A stretch of 33,509 nucleotides of DNA from an uncultured Porphyromonadaceae bacterium. Its GTDB lineage: Bacteria; Bacteroidota; Bacteroidia; Bacteroidales; Muribaculaceae. A program made the position numbers and the translations under genes. The stretch spans positions 1 to 33,509 of the forward strand of contig CABQCA010000006.1 of assembly GCA_902462525.1 (NCBI GenBank). Reading direction: 5' to 3'. This document shows, in pieces, positions 7,001 through 14,935 of this stretch (position 1 is the stretch's first letter; the number at the start of each line of letters is the position of its first letter). The notes under the pieces were generated by a model. It was not told the origin of the DNA. It made no database searches and saw only the letters and a program-made list of their open reading frames with translations.

Positions 7001-7809
7001 AGACTTATACACGTGCACTCACCATCGCCGGCAGCGACCCCAGCGGTGGCGCCGGCCTGCAGGCCGACCTTAAGACTTTTTCGGCACTGGGTGTCTACGG
7101 CATGTCGGCCGTCGTGGCCGTTGTCGACGAAAATACTGTCGGAGTCACCGGCGTCCACCCCGTGCCGGTGCCGTTTGTGAGCGGGCAGATACGCTCGTGC
7201 CTCGACGATATAGGCGCCGACGCCGTAAAGATAGGCATGCTCCACTCGTCGGAGCTTATCCGTGCCGTGCGCGACACTCTGCTGCCCTACGGCATAGCGA
7301 ATATCGTGCTCGACCCCGTGATGGTGGCCACCTCGGGCGATCCCTTGCTTCAGCAGGAGGCCATCGCCACTCTGCGCGACGAACTCATTCCGTCCGTCGC
7401 CGTCATAACGCCCAATGTGCCTGAGGCGGAGATTCTTCTGGGTACAAAAATCGACAGCCAGAGCCTTCTGCCGGAGGCCGCACGCGAGCTTTCGCAAGGC
7501 AACAGGGTGTCGGTTCTGCTTAAGGCCGGACATCTTGACGACGGCGACGAACTCACCGACATTTTCTACAATGCCCGCACCGGCCGCATGACACCGCTCG
7601 CTTCGCCGCGTGTCGACACTGTCAACACCCACGGCACAGGCTGCACGCTTTCGTCGGCCTTCGCTTCATTTCTTGCAAAGGGCGCCGACCTCGACGAGGC
7701 CGCTGCGCGCGCCAAAGCCTACATCAGCAGCGCCATCGCTGCCGGAGCCGGCTACCGCATAGGCCACGGCCACGGCCCCGTCCGCCACTTCTTCGACCTC
7801 TGGAAATAA
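6997..7809 (+). CDS. thiD: HMP kinase / HMP-phosphate kinase ThiD
   Basis: The 270-residue ribokinase-fold enzyme phosphorylates HMP to HMP-P and HMP-PP, the pyrimidine substrate of ThiE. The N-terminal ALTIAGSDPSGGAG segment, VLDPVMVATSGD, TPNVPEAEILLG and the anion-hole/catalytic segment VNTHGTGCTLSSA (catalytic Asp position taken by N in the T-H-G-T-G-C context, as is usual for ThiD) are all present. The ATG at 6997 overlaps the tenA stop as ATGA and gives the standard N-terminus. An in-frame ATG at 6988 would add three residues. This is the last gene of the operon, and a hairpin terminator follows. Confidence 0.95.
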   Translation: MKTYTRALTIAGSDPSGGAGLQADLKTFSALGVYGMSAVVAVVDENTVGVTGVHPVPVPFVSGQIRSCLDDIGADAVKIGMLHSSELIRAVRDTLLPYGIANIVLDPVMVATSGDPLLQQEAIATLRDELIPSVAVITPNVPEAEILLGTKIDSQSLLPEAARELSQGNRVSVLLKAGHLDDGDELTDIFYNARTGRMTPLASPRVDTVNTHGTGCTLSSAFASFLAKGADLDEAAARAKAYISSAIAAGAGYRIGHGHGPVRHFFDLWK

Positions 7810-7873
7810 TGGAGCGGCGGTTTCCAACCGCCGGCATCAGTAAGGGTCTGTCAGCCACGGAAAGGCGGTTTCC
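7809..7873. repeat. 65-bp dispersed repeat, copy 1 (downstream of serpin and thiD)
   Basis: This copy begins with ATGGAGCGGCGGTTTCC and ends with GGAAAGGCGGTTTCC. It matches copy 2 (9216-9280) at 54 of 65 positions without gaps, in the same orientation. Its first part folds into a hairpin, CGGCGGTT (7815-7822) with AACCGCCG (7826-7833). The two copies bracket the serpin gene. Confidence 0.75.
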
Positions 7874-7890
7874 TGACAAACCGCCTTTCC
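7859..7890. terminator. Bidirectional hairpin terminator between thiD and the serpin
   Basis: A perfect 13-bp stem pairs GGAAAGGCGGTTT (7859-7871) with AAACCGCCTTTCC (7878-7890) around a 6-base loop. It lies between two convergent genes, so it can serve both. On the plus strand it is followed by TTGT, only a weak U tract. Confidence 0.75.
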
Positions 7891-7898
7891 TTGTAAGT

Positions 7899-9098
7899 TC
7901 AGAGGCTGACGACCTTGCCTGCGAAGAGGCAGAGACCGGTGCTGTCTTCGTTGATGAAGAACAGGAACGGGCGGTCCACGGTCATAATCGCACTATTAGT
8001 AGGAGGTGCTGCTACATAATCAGAACCCATGGTGACAGCAGCTGCTTCTGCTCCCTTTTCATCAAACCGAACAGTAGCTATCTGCATGACTTCGATCGGA
8101 GTCGATACTTCTGACAGAATATTTGCGTTCAGGTGGTCAATCCCGAGATCCGAAAGGATTTTGCTCATATCTATTTTTTTCGGAGCAAGCTTAAACTTCG
8201 GGAACGACAAATCGACATCACACCGATAGAATTCAGAGGTCGCGGGGCTGATATAGCTCCAGTGCTCTGCGAGTTTCTCTCTCATAAAGCCGTTTATGTC
8301 CTCCGATTCTTTTGGCATCATTACTATGGCACTGAACGATTTGGCGAAGTGCAGTCTGACTACCTGGGCTTCATCGGTCTCGAAGTACTCTGTTTCGAGC
8401 CGGTTCTTCATCATATCGACCTTCGTATTTCCGTTTATTCCGTGGAAATCCGCCTTGACTGTATTTTCCTTTTTGAAAGGTTTGTCCCAGTCGCCTTTAA
8501 AATACAATGCGTTTGCGAGAAAAAGAGTAAGTGGATTGTCATCGATAAGCTTCTTTATCATGCCGTTGGTATTCTTATCAGCCCAACCGTTAATCTCCTC
8601 TTTAAGACCGGAATTGCTGAAATCGCGGGCAAATATGTCGCAGTCGAATACATCTTGGGCGGTATCGGCGAAGTCGGGATTCACAGTATATGATTTGTCA
8701 TACCATAGTGCATTCGCAATATTTATCTTCAGTTTTTTGCCGGTGGCCGGAAGCCACTGCATATATTTTGCCGAAAGACTGTTGAGTGTCGCCAGATCAC
8801 TGCAATGCAGGGCTTCGCAAATCGCAGTTTCATCGCCCGAATTTGCGACCATGGCAAGGAATGTCGACATGCTTAGCGGAGATACAGCAAAATTATTGTC
8901 TTTTTCCGAATTCTCAGCAACGGCCCTGATGAAATCAAGACTGAACTCATTAATCTCTGATGCAGCCTCCGTTTCCGCTATTGTTAGCGCTGGTTTCTCC
9001 ATGCCGTTATCCCCACCGCCCGGCTCGTCGCTGCTCGAGCAGGCGGAGAGCATTATGCCCGCACCGGCTGCGATTAAGAATAATAATGTTTTGTTCAT
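7899..9098 (-). CDS. Serpin-family protease inhibitor lipoprotein
   Basis: This 399-residue serpin has a lipoprotein signal (MNKTLLFLI..., lipobox LSAC with C20), so it is probably anchored to the outer membrane or cell surface. Serpin marks include NNFAVSPLSMSTFLAMVANSG near residue 68 (quoted as a region), NALYFKGDWDKPF near 196-208, and the hinge EKGAEAAAVT from 347. Counting from E347 as P17 places the scissile bond at A363-A364, which would favour elastase-like proteases; this is inference. The C-terminal RPFLFFI and LFAGKV segments are typical. The ATG at 9098 was chosen over an upstream in-frame ATG because the signal peptide starts there. Its upstream motif is shared with the neighbouring sigma gene. 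Confidence 0.93.
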   Translation of the reverse strand: MNKTLLFLIAAGAGIMLSACSSSDEPGGGDNGMEKPALTIAETEAASEINEFSLDFIRAVAENSEKDNNFAVSPLSMSTFLAMVANSGDETAICEALHCSDLATLNSLSAKYMQWLPATGKKLKINIANALWYDKSYTVNPDFADTAQDVFDCDIFARDFSNSGLKEEINGWADKNTNGMIKKLIDDNPLTLFLANALYFKGDWDKPFKKENTVKADFHGINGNTKVDMMKNRLETEYFETDEAQVVRLHFAKSFSAIVMMPKESEDINGFMREKLAEHWSYISPATSEFYRCDVDLSFPKFKLAPKKIDMSKILSDLGIDHLNANILSEVSTPIEVMQIATVRFDEKGAEAAAVTMGSDYVAAPPTNSAIMTVDRPFLFFINEDSTGLCLFAGKVVSL

Positions 9099-9164
9099 AG
9101 AATAAGATTTAGAATGTGAATGTAACGGTTTCTTTGCCGGCTGCATGAACAGTCGTTTTACTAT

Positions 9165-9212
9165 ATAGATAGCCAAAACCGCAAAAGACTGCATGGCACT
9201 CATAAAAAATCA
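9165..9212 (-). promoter_or_regulatory. Putative alternative-sigma promoter of the serpin
   Basis: Read on the minus strand: TGATTTTTT, 5 bases, TGCCATGCAGTCTTT (9198-9184), 12 bases, TATCTAT (9171-9165). The same three blocks, with the same 12-base gap, precede the sigma-barrel gene. It does not match the primary-sigma consensus (no TAnnTTTG). Transcription would begin near 9158, leaving a leader of about 60 bases. Confidence 0.6.
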
Positions 9213-9215
9213 CTT

Positions 9216-9280
9216 ATGGAGCGGCAGTTTCCAACCGCCGGCCTGAGTAGGTGTCGATCTGCCAAGGAAAGGAGGTATCC
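9216..9280. repeat. 65-bp dispersed repeat, copy 2 (between sigma-barrel gene and serpin)
   Basis: This copy starts with ATGGAGCGGCAGTTTCC and ends with GGAAAGGAGGTATCC, matching copy 1 at 54 of 65 positions without gaps. A further CAACCGCCGGCC follows. It begins three bases beyond the serpin's shared upstream motif. Confidence 0.75.
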
Positions 9281-9340
9281 AACCGCCGGCCTTCGCGGAA
9301 TGATTGAGAACTGAGCCCTCGGCCGGAAAGCAGTCTGTTT

Positions 9341-10891
9341 TTACCATGTGAGGCGGAGGCCTACGGGGATGGCAATTTCGGTCGGTTTTTCCTGACGGAT
9401 AGTTTCGATTTTGCCGCCCGGATTGAAATAATATCGCAGTGAGGGCTCTGTAAACACACTGAACGACGGCGTGAAATGATACTGGATTCCCAGACCGCCC
9501 TCTACCGACCACTGCAAAGGTGCGTGGATGCGCGACTTCTCGATCGGCGATGATGGCCGTTTCCATGTCGACTGCCGTCCGCTCACAGGAATATCGAGGG
9601 CTCCTCCTCCATGGCCATATATGGAGAAGCCACTGAAAGAGCAGATTCGCCAGTTGAATTTCAGCGGCACACAGATGTAGTGTATCTGCCGGTTGTTAAG
9701 CCGCAGAGGAGTGTTGCCTTCACGCACTAAGTCGGATTCGAGGTATGTGTACCGAAGGCCGGTCTCTATGCTCCATCGCGACGTCAGCGATTTGCTGAGC
9801 GACAGACCGATAACGACGGGAATCTTATGATGCGTCACTTCTTTTTTCTCGATTTCAGGTCCCGGGTCTCCGGGTGAATCGGACCAATCATAGACGTAAT
9901 CATCTTTCTGATTAGCGCTAATCTGTCCGGCGATTCCTGCATAGGTCAGTGAGAGGCTCCATCCGGAACTGTGGGAGCGCCGTAGTACGGGCTTTTTCTG
10001 CAGTGCTATCATGTTGCCTGCATCGATAAGCCTGAAGACCGGTATCGAATCGGTGTTTTCAGTAACACTGTCGGTTGAAACCGGCACTACGCTGTCGACG
10101 GGCACGATGATTTCCGAAATCAACGCCTTTTCCGGTTCTTCCGACTCGCGGAGTATTTTGTCGAGGGCCCGGGGGCGCACGGCTGTGCTGTCGTTGCGGC
10201 CTCTTGTTGCGGCAGTGTCGGGAAGCACCTTATGGAGGTTGCCGTCGGTGCTGCTGACCTCAGGACTTGACGGCTCCGCAACCTTGTGTTCCGGCATAAG
10301 TAGCCACACGGCCAGCGCGGCAGCCACTATCGACAGTAACCGCATTTCGATGCGGTACTGATGAATGAGACGACGGAGCATCGCCTTGGCCCTGACAAGC
10401 TGCGATGACGACGAGTGCGGCGCTATGCCGAGCATGGCACCGATTTCTTTGTGGGAAATACCGTCGAGAACGGCGAGGCGGAAAATCCTGCCGTATCCTT
10501 CGGGCAATTTGTCAAGAATGCGGCTGACGTCGTCCCACGACAGGCTGTCGGTGTCGCCGTCGGGGTCCTGTGCGGTGTATTCCTCCATCTCTTCCGTCAC
10601 CGGAACATAGTCGTGGCTCAGACTTTCTTTGAGATACCTCATGGCAAGGTTTTTCATTATGGCGGTAAGCCACGGCTGTGCCTTCGAAGCGTCCTTCAGC
10701 GATGAGAGCGAGGCAAATGCAATGAGGAAGCCGTCGTGGAGAATGTCGCGGACGGCTTCGGTATTTCTGACATAGCGGGACACCACATCGCGCATAGGCG
10801 CGAGAAAGGTCTGATAAAGATTCCCCAAGGCTTCTCTATCGCCGGCCTGCCCTTTTCGTACAAGAGCCTCGATGTCCTGTGATTCTGTCAT
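9341..10891 (-). CDS. ECF sigma factor fused to transmembrane helix and outer-membrane beta-barrel
   Basis: One uninterrupted frame of 516 residues holds four parts. Residues 10-90 are sigma region 2 (RYVRNTEAVRDILHDGFLIAF core), and about 118-178 are sigma region 4 with a helix-turn-helix (LDGISHKEIGAMLGIA). Residues 184-199 form one hydrophobic helix (LLSIVAAALAVWLLM). About 200-307 are a Ser/Pro/Asp/Val-rich linker with repeated D-S-V units. About 308-516 show alternating amphipathic strands that look like an eight-stranded outer-membrane barrel, ending in the aromatic residue W516. The predicted topology is cytoplasmic sigma, inner-membrane helix, periplasmic linker, outer-membrane barrel. 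It is probably a sensor that releases or controls its own sigma domain (inference). The serpin lies downstream on the same strand. Confidence 0.88.
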   Translation of the reverse strand: MTESQDIEALVRKGQAGDREALGNLYQTFLAPMRDVVSRYVRNTEAVRDILHDGFLIAFASLSSLKDASKAQPWLTAIMKNLAMRYLKESLSHDYVPVTEEMEEYTAQDPDGDTDSLSWDDVSRILDKLPEGYGRIFRLAVLDGISHKEIGAMLGIAPHSSSSQLVRAKAMLRRLIHQYRIEMRLLSIVAAALAVWLLMPEHKVAEPSSPEVSSTDGNLHKVLPDTAATRGRNDSTAVRPRALDKILRESEEPEKALISEIIVPVDSVVPVSTDSVTENTDSIPVFRLIDAGNMIALQKKPVLRRSHSSGWSLSLTYAGIAGQISANQKDDYVYDWSDSPGDPGPEIEKKEVTHHKIPVVIGLSLSKSLTSRWSIETGLRYTYLESDLVREGNTPLRLNNRQIHYICVPLKFNWRICSFSGFSIYGHGGGALDIPVSGRQSTWKRPSSPIEKSRIHAPLQWSVEGGLGIQYHFTPSFSVFTEPSLRYYFNPGGKIETIRQEKPTEIAIPVGLRLTW

Positions 10892-10899
10892 ATATTATT

Positions 10900-10948
10900 A
10901 TAGATACGGGAACACCGGAAAGACTGCATGGCATGTCGGAAAAAATCA
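10900..10948 (-). promoter_or_regulatory. Putative autoregulatory promoter of the sigma-barrel gene
   Basis: Read on the minus strand: TGATTTTTT (10948-10940), 6 bases, TGCCATGCAGTCTTT (10933-10919), 12 bases, TATCTAT (10906-10900). The 15-base core is identical to that upstream of the serpin. The -10-like block lies only nine bases before the ATG at 10891, so the transcript would be nearly leaderless. Confidence 0.6.
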
Positions 10949-10957
10949 TCGTTTTTT

Positions 10958-11017
10958 GCACCGTACTATGCTTATAACTGATTGCCGGCTGATTTTATTG
11001 CCGGGATACCACGGTGC
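10958..11017. repeat. Inverted and direct repeats in the divergent intergenic region
   Basis: GCACCGT (10958-10964) and ACGGTGC (11011-11017) form an inverted pair. Between them ATTGCCGG occurs twice, 16 bases apart (10981-10988, 10997-11004). The region separates the divergent sigma-barrel and DUF2723 genes and might be an operator; nothing in the sequence proves it. Confidence 0.35.
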
Positions 11018-11061
11018 CTGATAAAAAAGGTTAACAGGCGGGGTTATTCGGCGAAAAGTGT

Positions 11062-11069
11062 TAATTTTG
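11062..11069 (+). promoter_or_regulatory. -7 box of the DUF2723 operon
   Basis: TAATTTTG matches TAnnTTTG and lies 27 bases before the ATG. No good TTTG -33 element is seen at the usual distance, so this is a partial promoter match. Confidence 0.5.
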
Positions 11070-11095
11070 CAGTTTGTTAGCTAAAGCGCAGAAAG

Positions 11096-14000
11096 ATGCA
11101 ACTTAAGAAATACAACATTGTCAACGACATCGCCGGCTGGGTGGCTTTTGTCATCGCCGCTGTCACATATCTGCTGACCGTCGAGCCGACGGCCAGTTTC
11201 TGGGACTGCCCGGAGTTCATATCGCAGGGTGCCAAACTCGAAGTGGGCCACCCGCCGGGCAACCCTATCTTCATGCTTGCCGCACGTTTCTTCGTTACGC
11301 TTTTCGGCGGCGGCATGGACACCGCCGCCCTGGCCGTGAACTGCATGTCGGCGCTGCTCAGCGCCGGCACTATCCTGCTGCTGTTCTGGTCGGTGACGCA
11401 CCTTACACGGCGGCTGCTTGTGCGCGACGACGCCGACAGCGTGTCGCTGTGGCAGACGCTGGTGATAATGGGCGCCGGCTGCTGCGGCGCGCTTGCCTAC
11501 ACCTGGAGCGACACATTCTGGTTTTCGGCTGTCGAGGGTGAGGTCTACGCTTTCTCCTCGTTCTGCACGGCTCTGGTATTCTGGCTGATGCTGAAATGGG
11601 AAAACCGCGCCGACGAGCCCTTCAGCGACCGTTACCTCATTCTCATAGCATACGTAATCGGCGTGTCGATAGCCGTGCATCTGCTCAACCTGCTGTGCAT
11701 ACCGGCTCTCGGACTTGTGTTCTACTACCGCAAATGGAAGAATGTCAACGCCAAAGGCTCGCTGATAGCTCTCGCGGTGTCGTGTGTCATCGTAGGTCTT
11801 ATCCTCTACGGCCTTGTGCCGGGCTTCGTGGAAGTGGCCCAGTGGTTCGAACTGATGTTTGTCAATGGTTTCGGCCTCAGCTACAACATGGGCGTGCTCA
11901 TCTATGCCATCATTCTGGTGGCAGTGTTCGTGCTTACCATCAAAGCTCTCTATCACAGCAACAATGCCGGCTATATCCGTCTGATGGTCCTTTTGTCGGT
12001 TTCGCTGTCGGGCATGCCTTTCATTGGCCACTCGGTGGTGACAGGCGTGCTGCTGATTATCGCACTGGCGGTGTACCTTTTCGGCTTCTGCCGTCCGCTG
12101 CCGGTGCGTGTGCTCAGCATTGCGGTGATAAGTATCTTCGTTATTTTCATCGGCTATTCGAGCTACGCTCTGCTTCTGATACGCGCCTCGGCCAATACGC
12201 CGATGAACCAGAACGCCCCCGACAATGTATTTGCGCTCGCTTCCTACCTCAACCGCGAGCAGTACGGTGAGCGCCCGCTTTTCAAAGGTCCCGTTTTCGC
12301 CGAAACTTTCGAGGAAATGGAGTATCCCGAAGGTTCGGGCATATTCTATGTGCCCGTCGACGAGTACGGCCGTCCGCAGACCAAGGCTGTCGACGGCTAT
12401 CTGCGCGACGAGAACGGCTCGGCATTCAACAGCCCCGCTAAATCGTACTCCAAGGTGGTGAAGGATTCCGTCGGTCAGCCTGACGAGTACGTTCAGGAAG
12501 TGGAGCGTCCGTCGTACCGCACCATGCCCGACCTCGACATGCTCTTTACCCGTATCTACGCCAATGACCCGGAAGGACGCTCGGTGAGCGGCTACAAGGC
12601 ATGGGCCGGATACTCGACTCCCGACATCTACGATATTCCCCGCGAAGTGCGCGCCCGCTGGGCTCAGCAGGGTTTTGCTCCCAAGCATGAGCTGATGCCC
12701 TATCTCCACAGCATGGAAGCGGTGACAACGAACATCGACCGTGCTACGGGCGCTGAAGTGGCCTCTCAGGCTGTGTGGAAACCCGGATTCGACGTGAACC
12801 TGCGCTACTTCCTCAACTATCAGCTCAATCACATGTACTGGCGCTACTTCATGTGGAACTTCGCCGGCCGCCAGAACGACCTGCAGGGCAACGGCGAGCC
12901 GCATCTCGGCAACTGGATTTCGGGAATCCCCGCTATCGACAATGCACGTCTCGGCGACCAGAGCCTCCTGCCCGACGAGTTCGGAAAGGGCAACAAGGGC
13001 CACAACGTGTTCTATATGCTGCCTCTTATCCTCGGCATCATAGGTCTGCTCTATCAGGCCCTCTACCGCCACCGCAACAATCCGGAACGCGGCATACAGC
13101 AGTTCTGGGTGGTATTCTTCCTGTTCTTCATGACCGGTATAGCCATCGTGCTTTACCTCAACCAGACGCCCGGTCAGCCGCGTGAACGCGACTACGCCTT
13201 CGCCGGCTCGTTCTACGCCTTCGCAATATGGATAGGTATGGGCGTGCCCGCAATCGCAGTCTTCCTGCGCAATCTCATCGTCGGCAAGAAGGCCGACGAC
13301 GAGGCAAAAGAGAAGACCGCCAAGGTTGCATCGGCAGCCGTGGCATGCGCCGTGGCTCTGGCAGTGCCGCTGCAGATGGTGTCGCAGACATGGGACGACC
13401 ACGACCGCTCGGGCCGCTACACCACGCGCGATTTCGGATTCAACTACCTCAGTTCGCTGGCTCCGGACGCCATAATCTTCACCAACGGCGACAACGACAC
13501 CTTCCCTCTCTGGTATGCCCAGGAGGTCGAGGGCTACCGCACCGATGTACGCGTGGTCAACCTGAGCTATCTTACTACCGACTGGTACGCCAACCAGCTC
13601 ACGCACCCCACCTACGACGCCAAGGCCGTCGACATGTACGCCCGTCCGAAGGACTATGCCTACGAACGTCTGGGCTACAGCTTCGTGGTGCCCCGCGACA
13701 ACACGCCCACACGTGCCAAAGACGCCCTCGAGGAACTTTATGCCTCCGATGCCTCGCACTACGGCGCCCCGCTGATGACGCGTCCCAATGTGGTGATGAA
13801 AGTCGATTCTGCGGCCGCCATGGCCACATTCGGCACCGGAACGCCGGCGGTCGACTCGCTCTATCTTGCGCCGTATGTGTCCGACGTGAGGACAAACATG
13901 GCATCGGGCAGCGGCATGAACCAGGGCCGCACGCTCTCGCTCGATATCGTGGCAAACAGTGTGGAAGGCGGATGGAAACGTCCGGCATACTTCGCCACCA

Positions 14001-14935
14001 CAGTGCCCACATCGTACTATCTCGGTCTGACACCTTATCTCTCGGCTACAGGTCTCGCCTATGAGGTGACACCGTTTGCCAACGCTCCTGTAAGCCCGAC
14101 GGCCGAAACCGGTTATCAGAACGTTGTCGGCAAATATCGCTGGGGCGGTCTCGACGGCGCTGACGCTTCCGGCCTTTACCTCGACGAGACTGTGCGTCGC
14201 ATGGTGGCGTCGGTACGCTCGGCCATCCTCACAATAGCCGAAAATCTGATGGAGACCGGAGGTCTGCCGGCTTCGGAGAAATCGCGTGCCACCGCTGTCA
14301 AGGCCGGTCTCGAGGAGCCTCAGACCTACGATGATATGGCCCGTCAGCTTCTCGACATGATCAGAACCAAGCTTCCGGCCGAGGCATCGCCATTCGACGG
14401 ATTGCTCGGGCTCTACCTCAGCCGCGACTATCTCAACCTCTACCTGGCCCACTCCGACCCGAAGGACCTCGAAATCGCCGAGGCTCTCGCTAATTCCGAA
14501 GCCGAGCGCTTCGCGCAGTATATCCGCTACGGCGCGTCGCTCACTCCCGGCGAATTCGCATTGCTGGGCCGCTCCGAGCAGTATGCCATGCAGTATCTCG
14601 GCGAAGCCGTGGCTCTCCGGAACTACATCGATATTCTCCGCAACAAGCCTGAGATAGCCACCGACAGTCTCTATGCAGCCGAACTTGCCGCCATTTCCGA
14701 CGGTCTCGACACCGACCTGCGGGCAGCTCCCCTTATTTTCATCGAGGGCTATACCGCTGCCGAACTTGAGGAGGGCCTTGAATCGTTCAACGACGACCAG
14801 CGTGCCGTCATCGAAGCCGCCATCGCCATCCTGCGCGCCAACGAGGCTGCCGGCACCGATCCCATGGCTTTCAGCCGCGATCTCATGGACCGCTACGGTT
14901 TCTCGGCGGCACAGTGGCAGAGCCTGCTCAAATGA
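11096..14935 (+). CDS. DUF2723 / GT117-family multipass membrane protein
   Basis: This 1279-residue protein begins with a hydrophobic helix (10-28) followed by the conserved FWDCPEF segment (D37, E40) and GHPPGNP (51-57), the signature of the DUF2723 family, annotated as glycosyltransferase family 117. Several further helices run to about residue 365. A soluble section follows, then four more helices (about 640-765), then a soluble C-terminal half with TNGDNDTFPLWYAQEVEG near 800. The acidic pair in the first loop recalls GT-C glycosyltransferases that use lipid-linked donors. The family is widespread in Bacteroidetes, but I know of no firm substrate. Its stop overlaps the next gene (ATGA), a deacetylase, which fits envelope-glycan work. 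Confidence 0.9.
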   Translation: MQLKKYNIVNDIAGWVAFVIAAVTYLLTVEPTASFWDCPEFISQGAKLEVGHPPGNPIFMLAARFFVTLFGGGMDTAALAVNCMSALLSAGTILLLFWSVTHLTRRLLVRDDADSVSLWQTLVIMGAGCCGALAYTWSDTFWFSAVEGEVYAFSSFCTALVFWLMLKWENRADEPFSDRYLILIAYVIGVSIAVHLLNLLCIPALGLVFYYRKWKNVNAKGSLIALAVSCVIVGLILYGLVPGFVEVAQWFELMFVNGFGLSYNMGVLIYAIILVAVFVLTIKALYHSNNAGYIRLMVLLSVSLSGMPFIGHSVVTGVLLIIALAVYLFGFCRPLPVRVLSIAVISIFVIFIGYSSYALLLIRASANTPMNQNAPDNVFALASYLNREQYGERPLFKGPVFAETFEEMEYPEGSGIFYVPVDEYGRPQTKAVDGYLRDENGSAFNSPAKSYSKVVKDSVGQPDEYVQEVERPSYRTMPDLDMLFTRIYANDPEGRSVSGYKAWAGYSTPDIYDIPREVRARWAQQGFAPKHELMPYLHSMEAVTTNIDRATGAEVASQAVWKPGFDVNLRYFLNYQLNHMYWRYFMWNFAGRQNDLQGNGEPHLGNWISGIPAIDNARLGDQSLLPDEFGKGNKGHNVFYMLPLILGIIGLLYQALYRHRNNPERGIQQFWVVFFLFFMTGIAIVLYLNQTPGQPRERDYAFAGSFYAFAIWIGMGVPAIAVFLRNLIVGKKADDEAKEKTAKVASAAVACAVALAVPLQMVSQTWDDHDRSGRYTTRDFGFNYLSSLAPDAIIFTNGDNDTFPLWYAQEVEGYRTDVRVVNLSYLTTDWYANQLTHPTYDAKAVDMYARPKDYAYERLGYSFVVPRDNTPTRAKDALEELYASDASHYGAPLMTRPNVVMKVDSAAAMATFGTGTPAVDSLYLAPYVSDVRTNMASGSGMNQGRTLSLDIVANSVEGGWKRPAYFATTVPTSYYLGLTPYLSATGLAYEVTPFANAPVSPTAETGYQNVVGKYRWGGLDGADASGLYLDETVRRMVASVRSAILTIAENLMETGGLPASEKSRATAVKAGLEEPQTYDDMARQLLDMIRTKLPAEASPFDGLLGLYLSRDYLNLYLAHSDPKDLEIAEALANSEAERFAQYIRYGASLTPGEFALLGRSEQYAMQYLGEAVALRNYIDILRNKPEIATDSLYAAELAAISDGLDTDLRAAPLIFIEGYTAAELEEGLESFNDDQRAVIEAAIAILRANEAAGTDPMAFSRDLMDRYGFSAAQWQSLLK

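Noticed and set aside
9099..9203. Upstream ATG extension of the serpin
   Set aside because: The extension covers the shared promoter motif and would bury the lipoprotein signal peptide.
11081..14452. Very long minus-strand open frame (1123 codons) opposite the DUF2723 gene
   Set aside because: Its translation is rich in His, Arg and Val with no recognisable domain. It mirrors the strong codon bias of the plus-strand gene, so it is a shadow frame.
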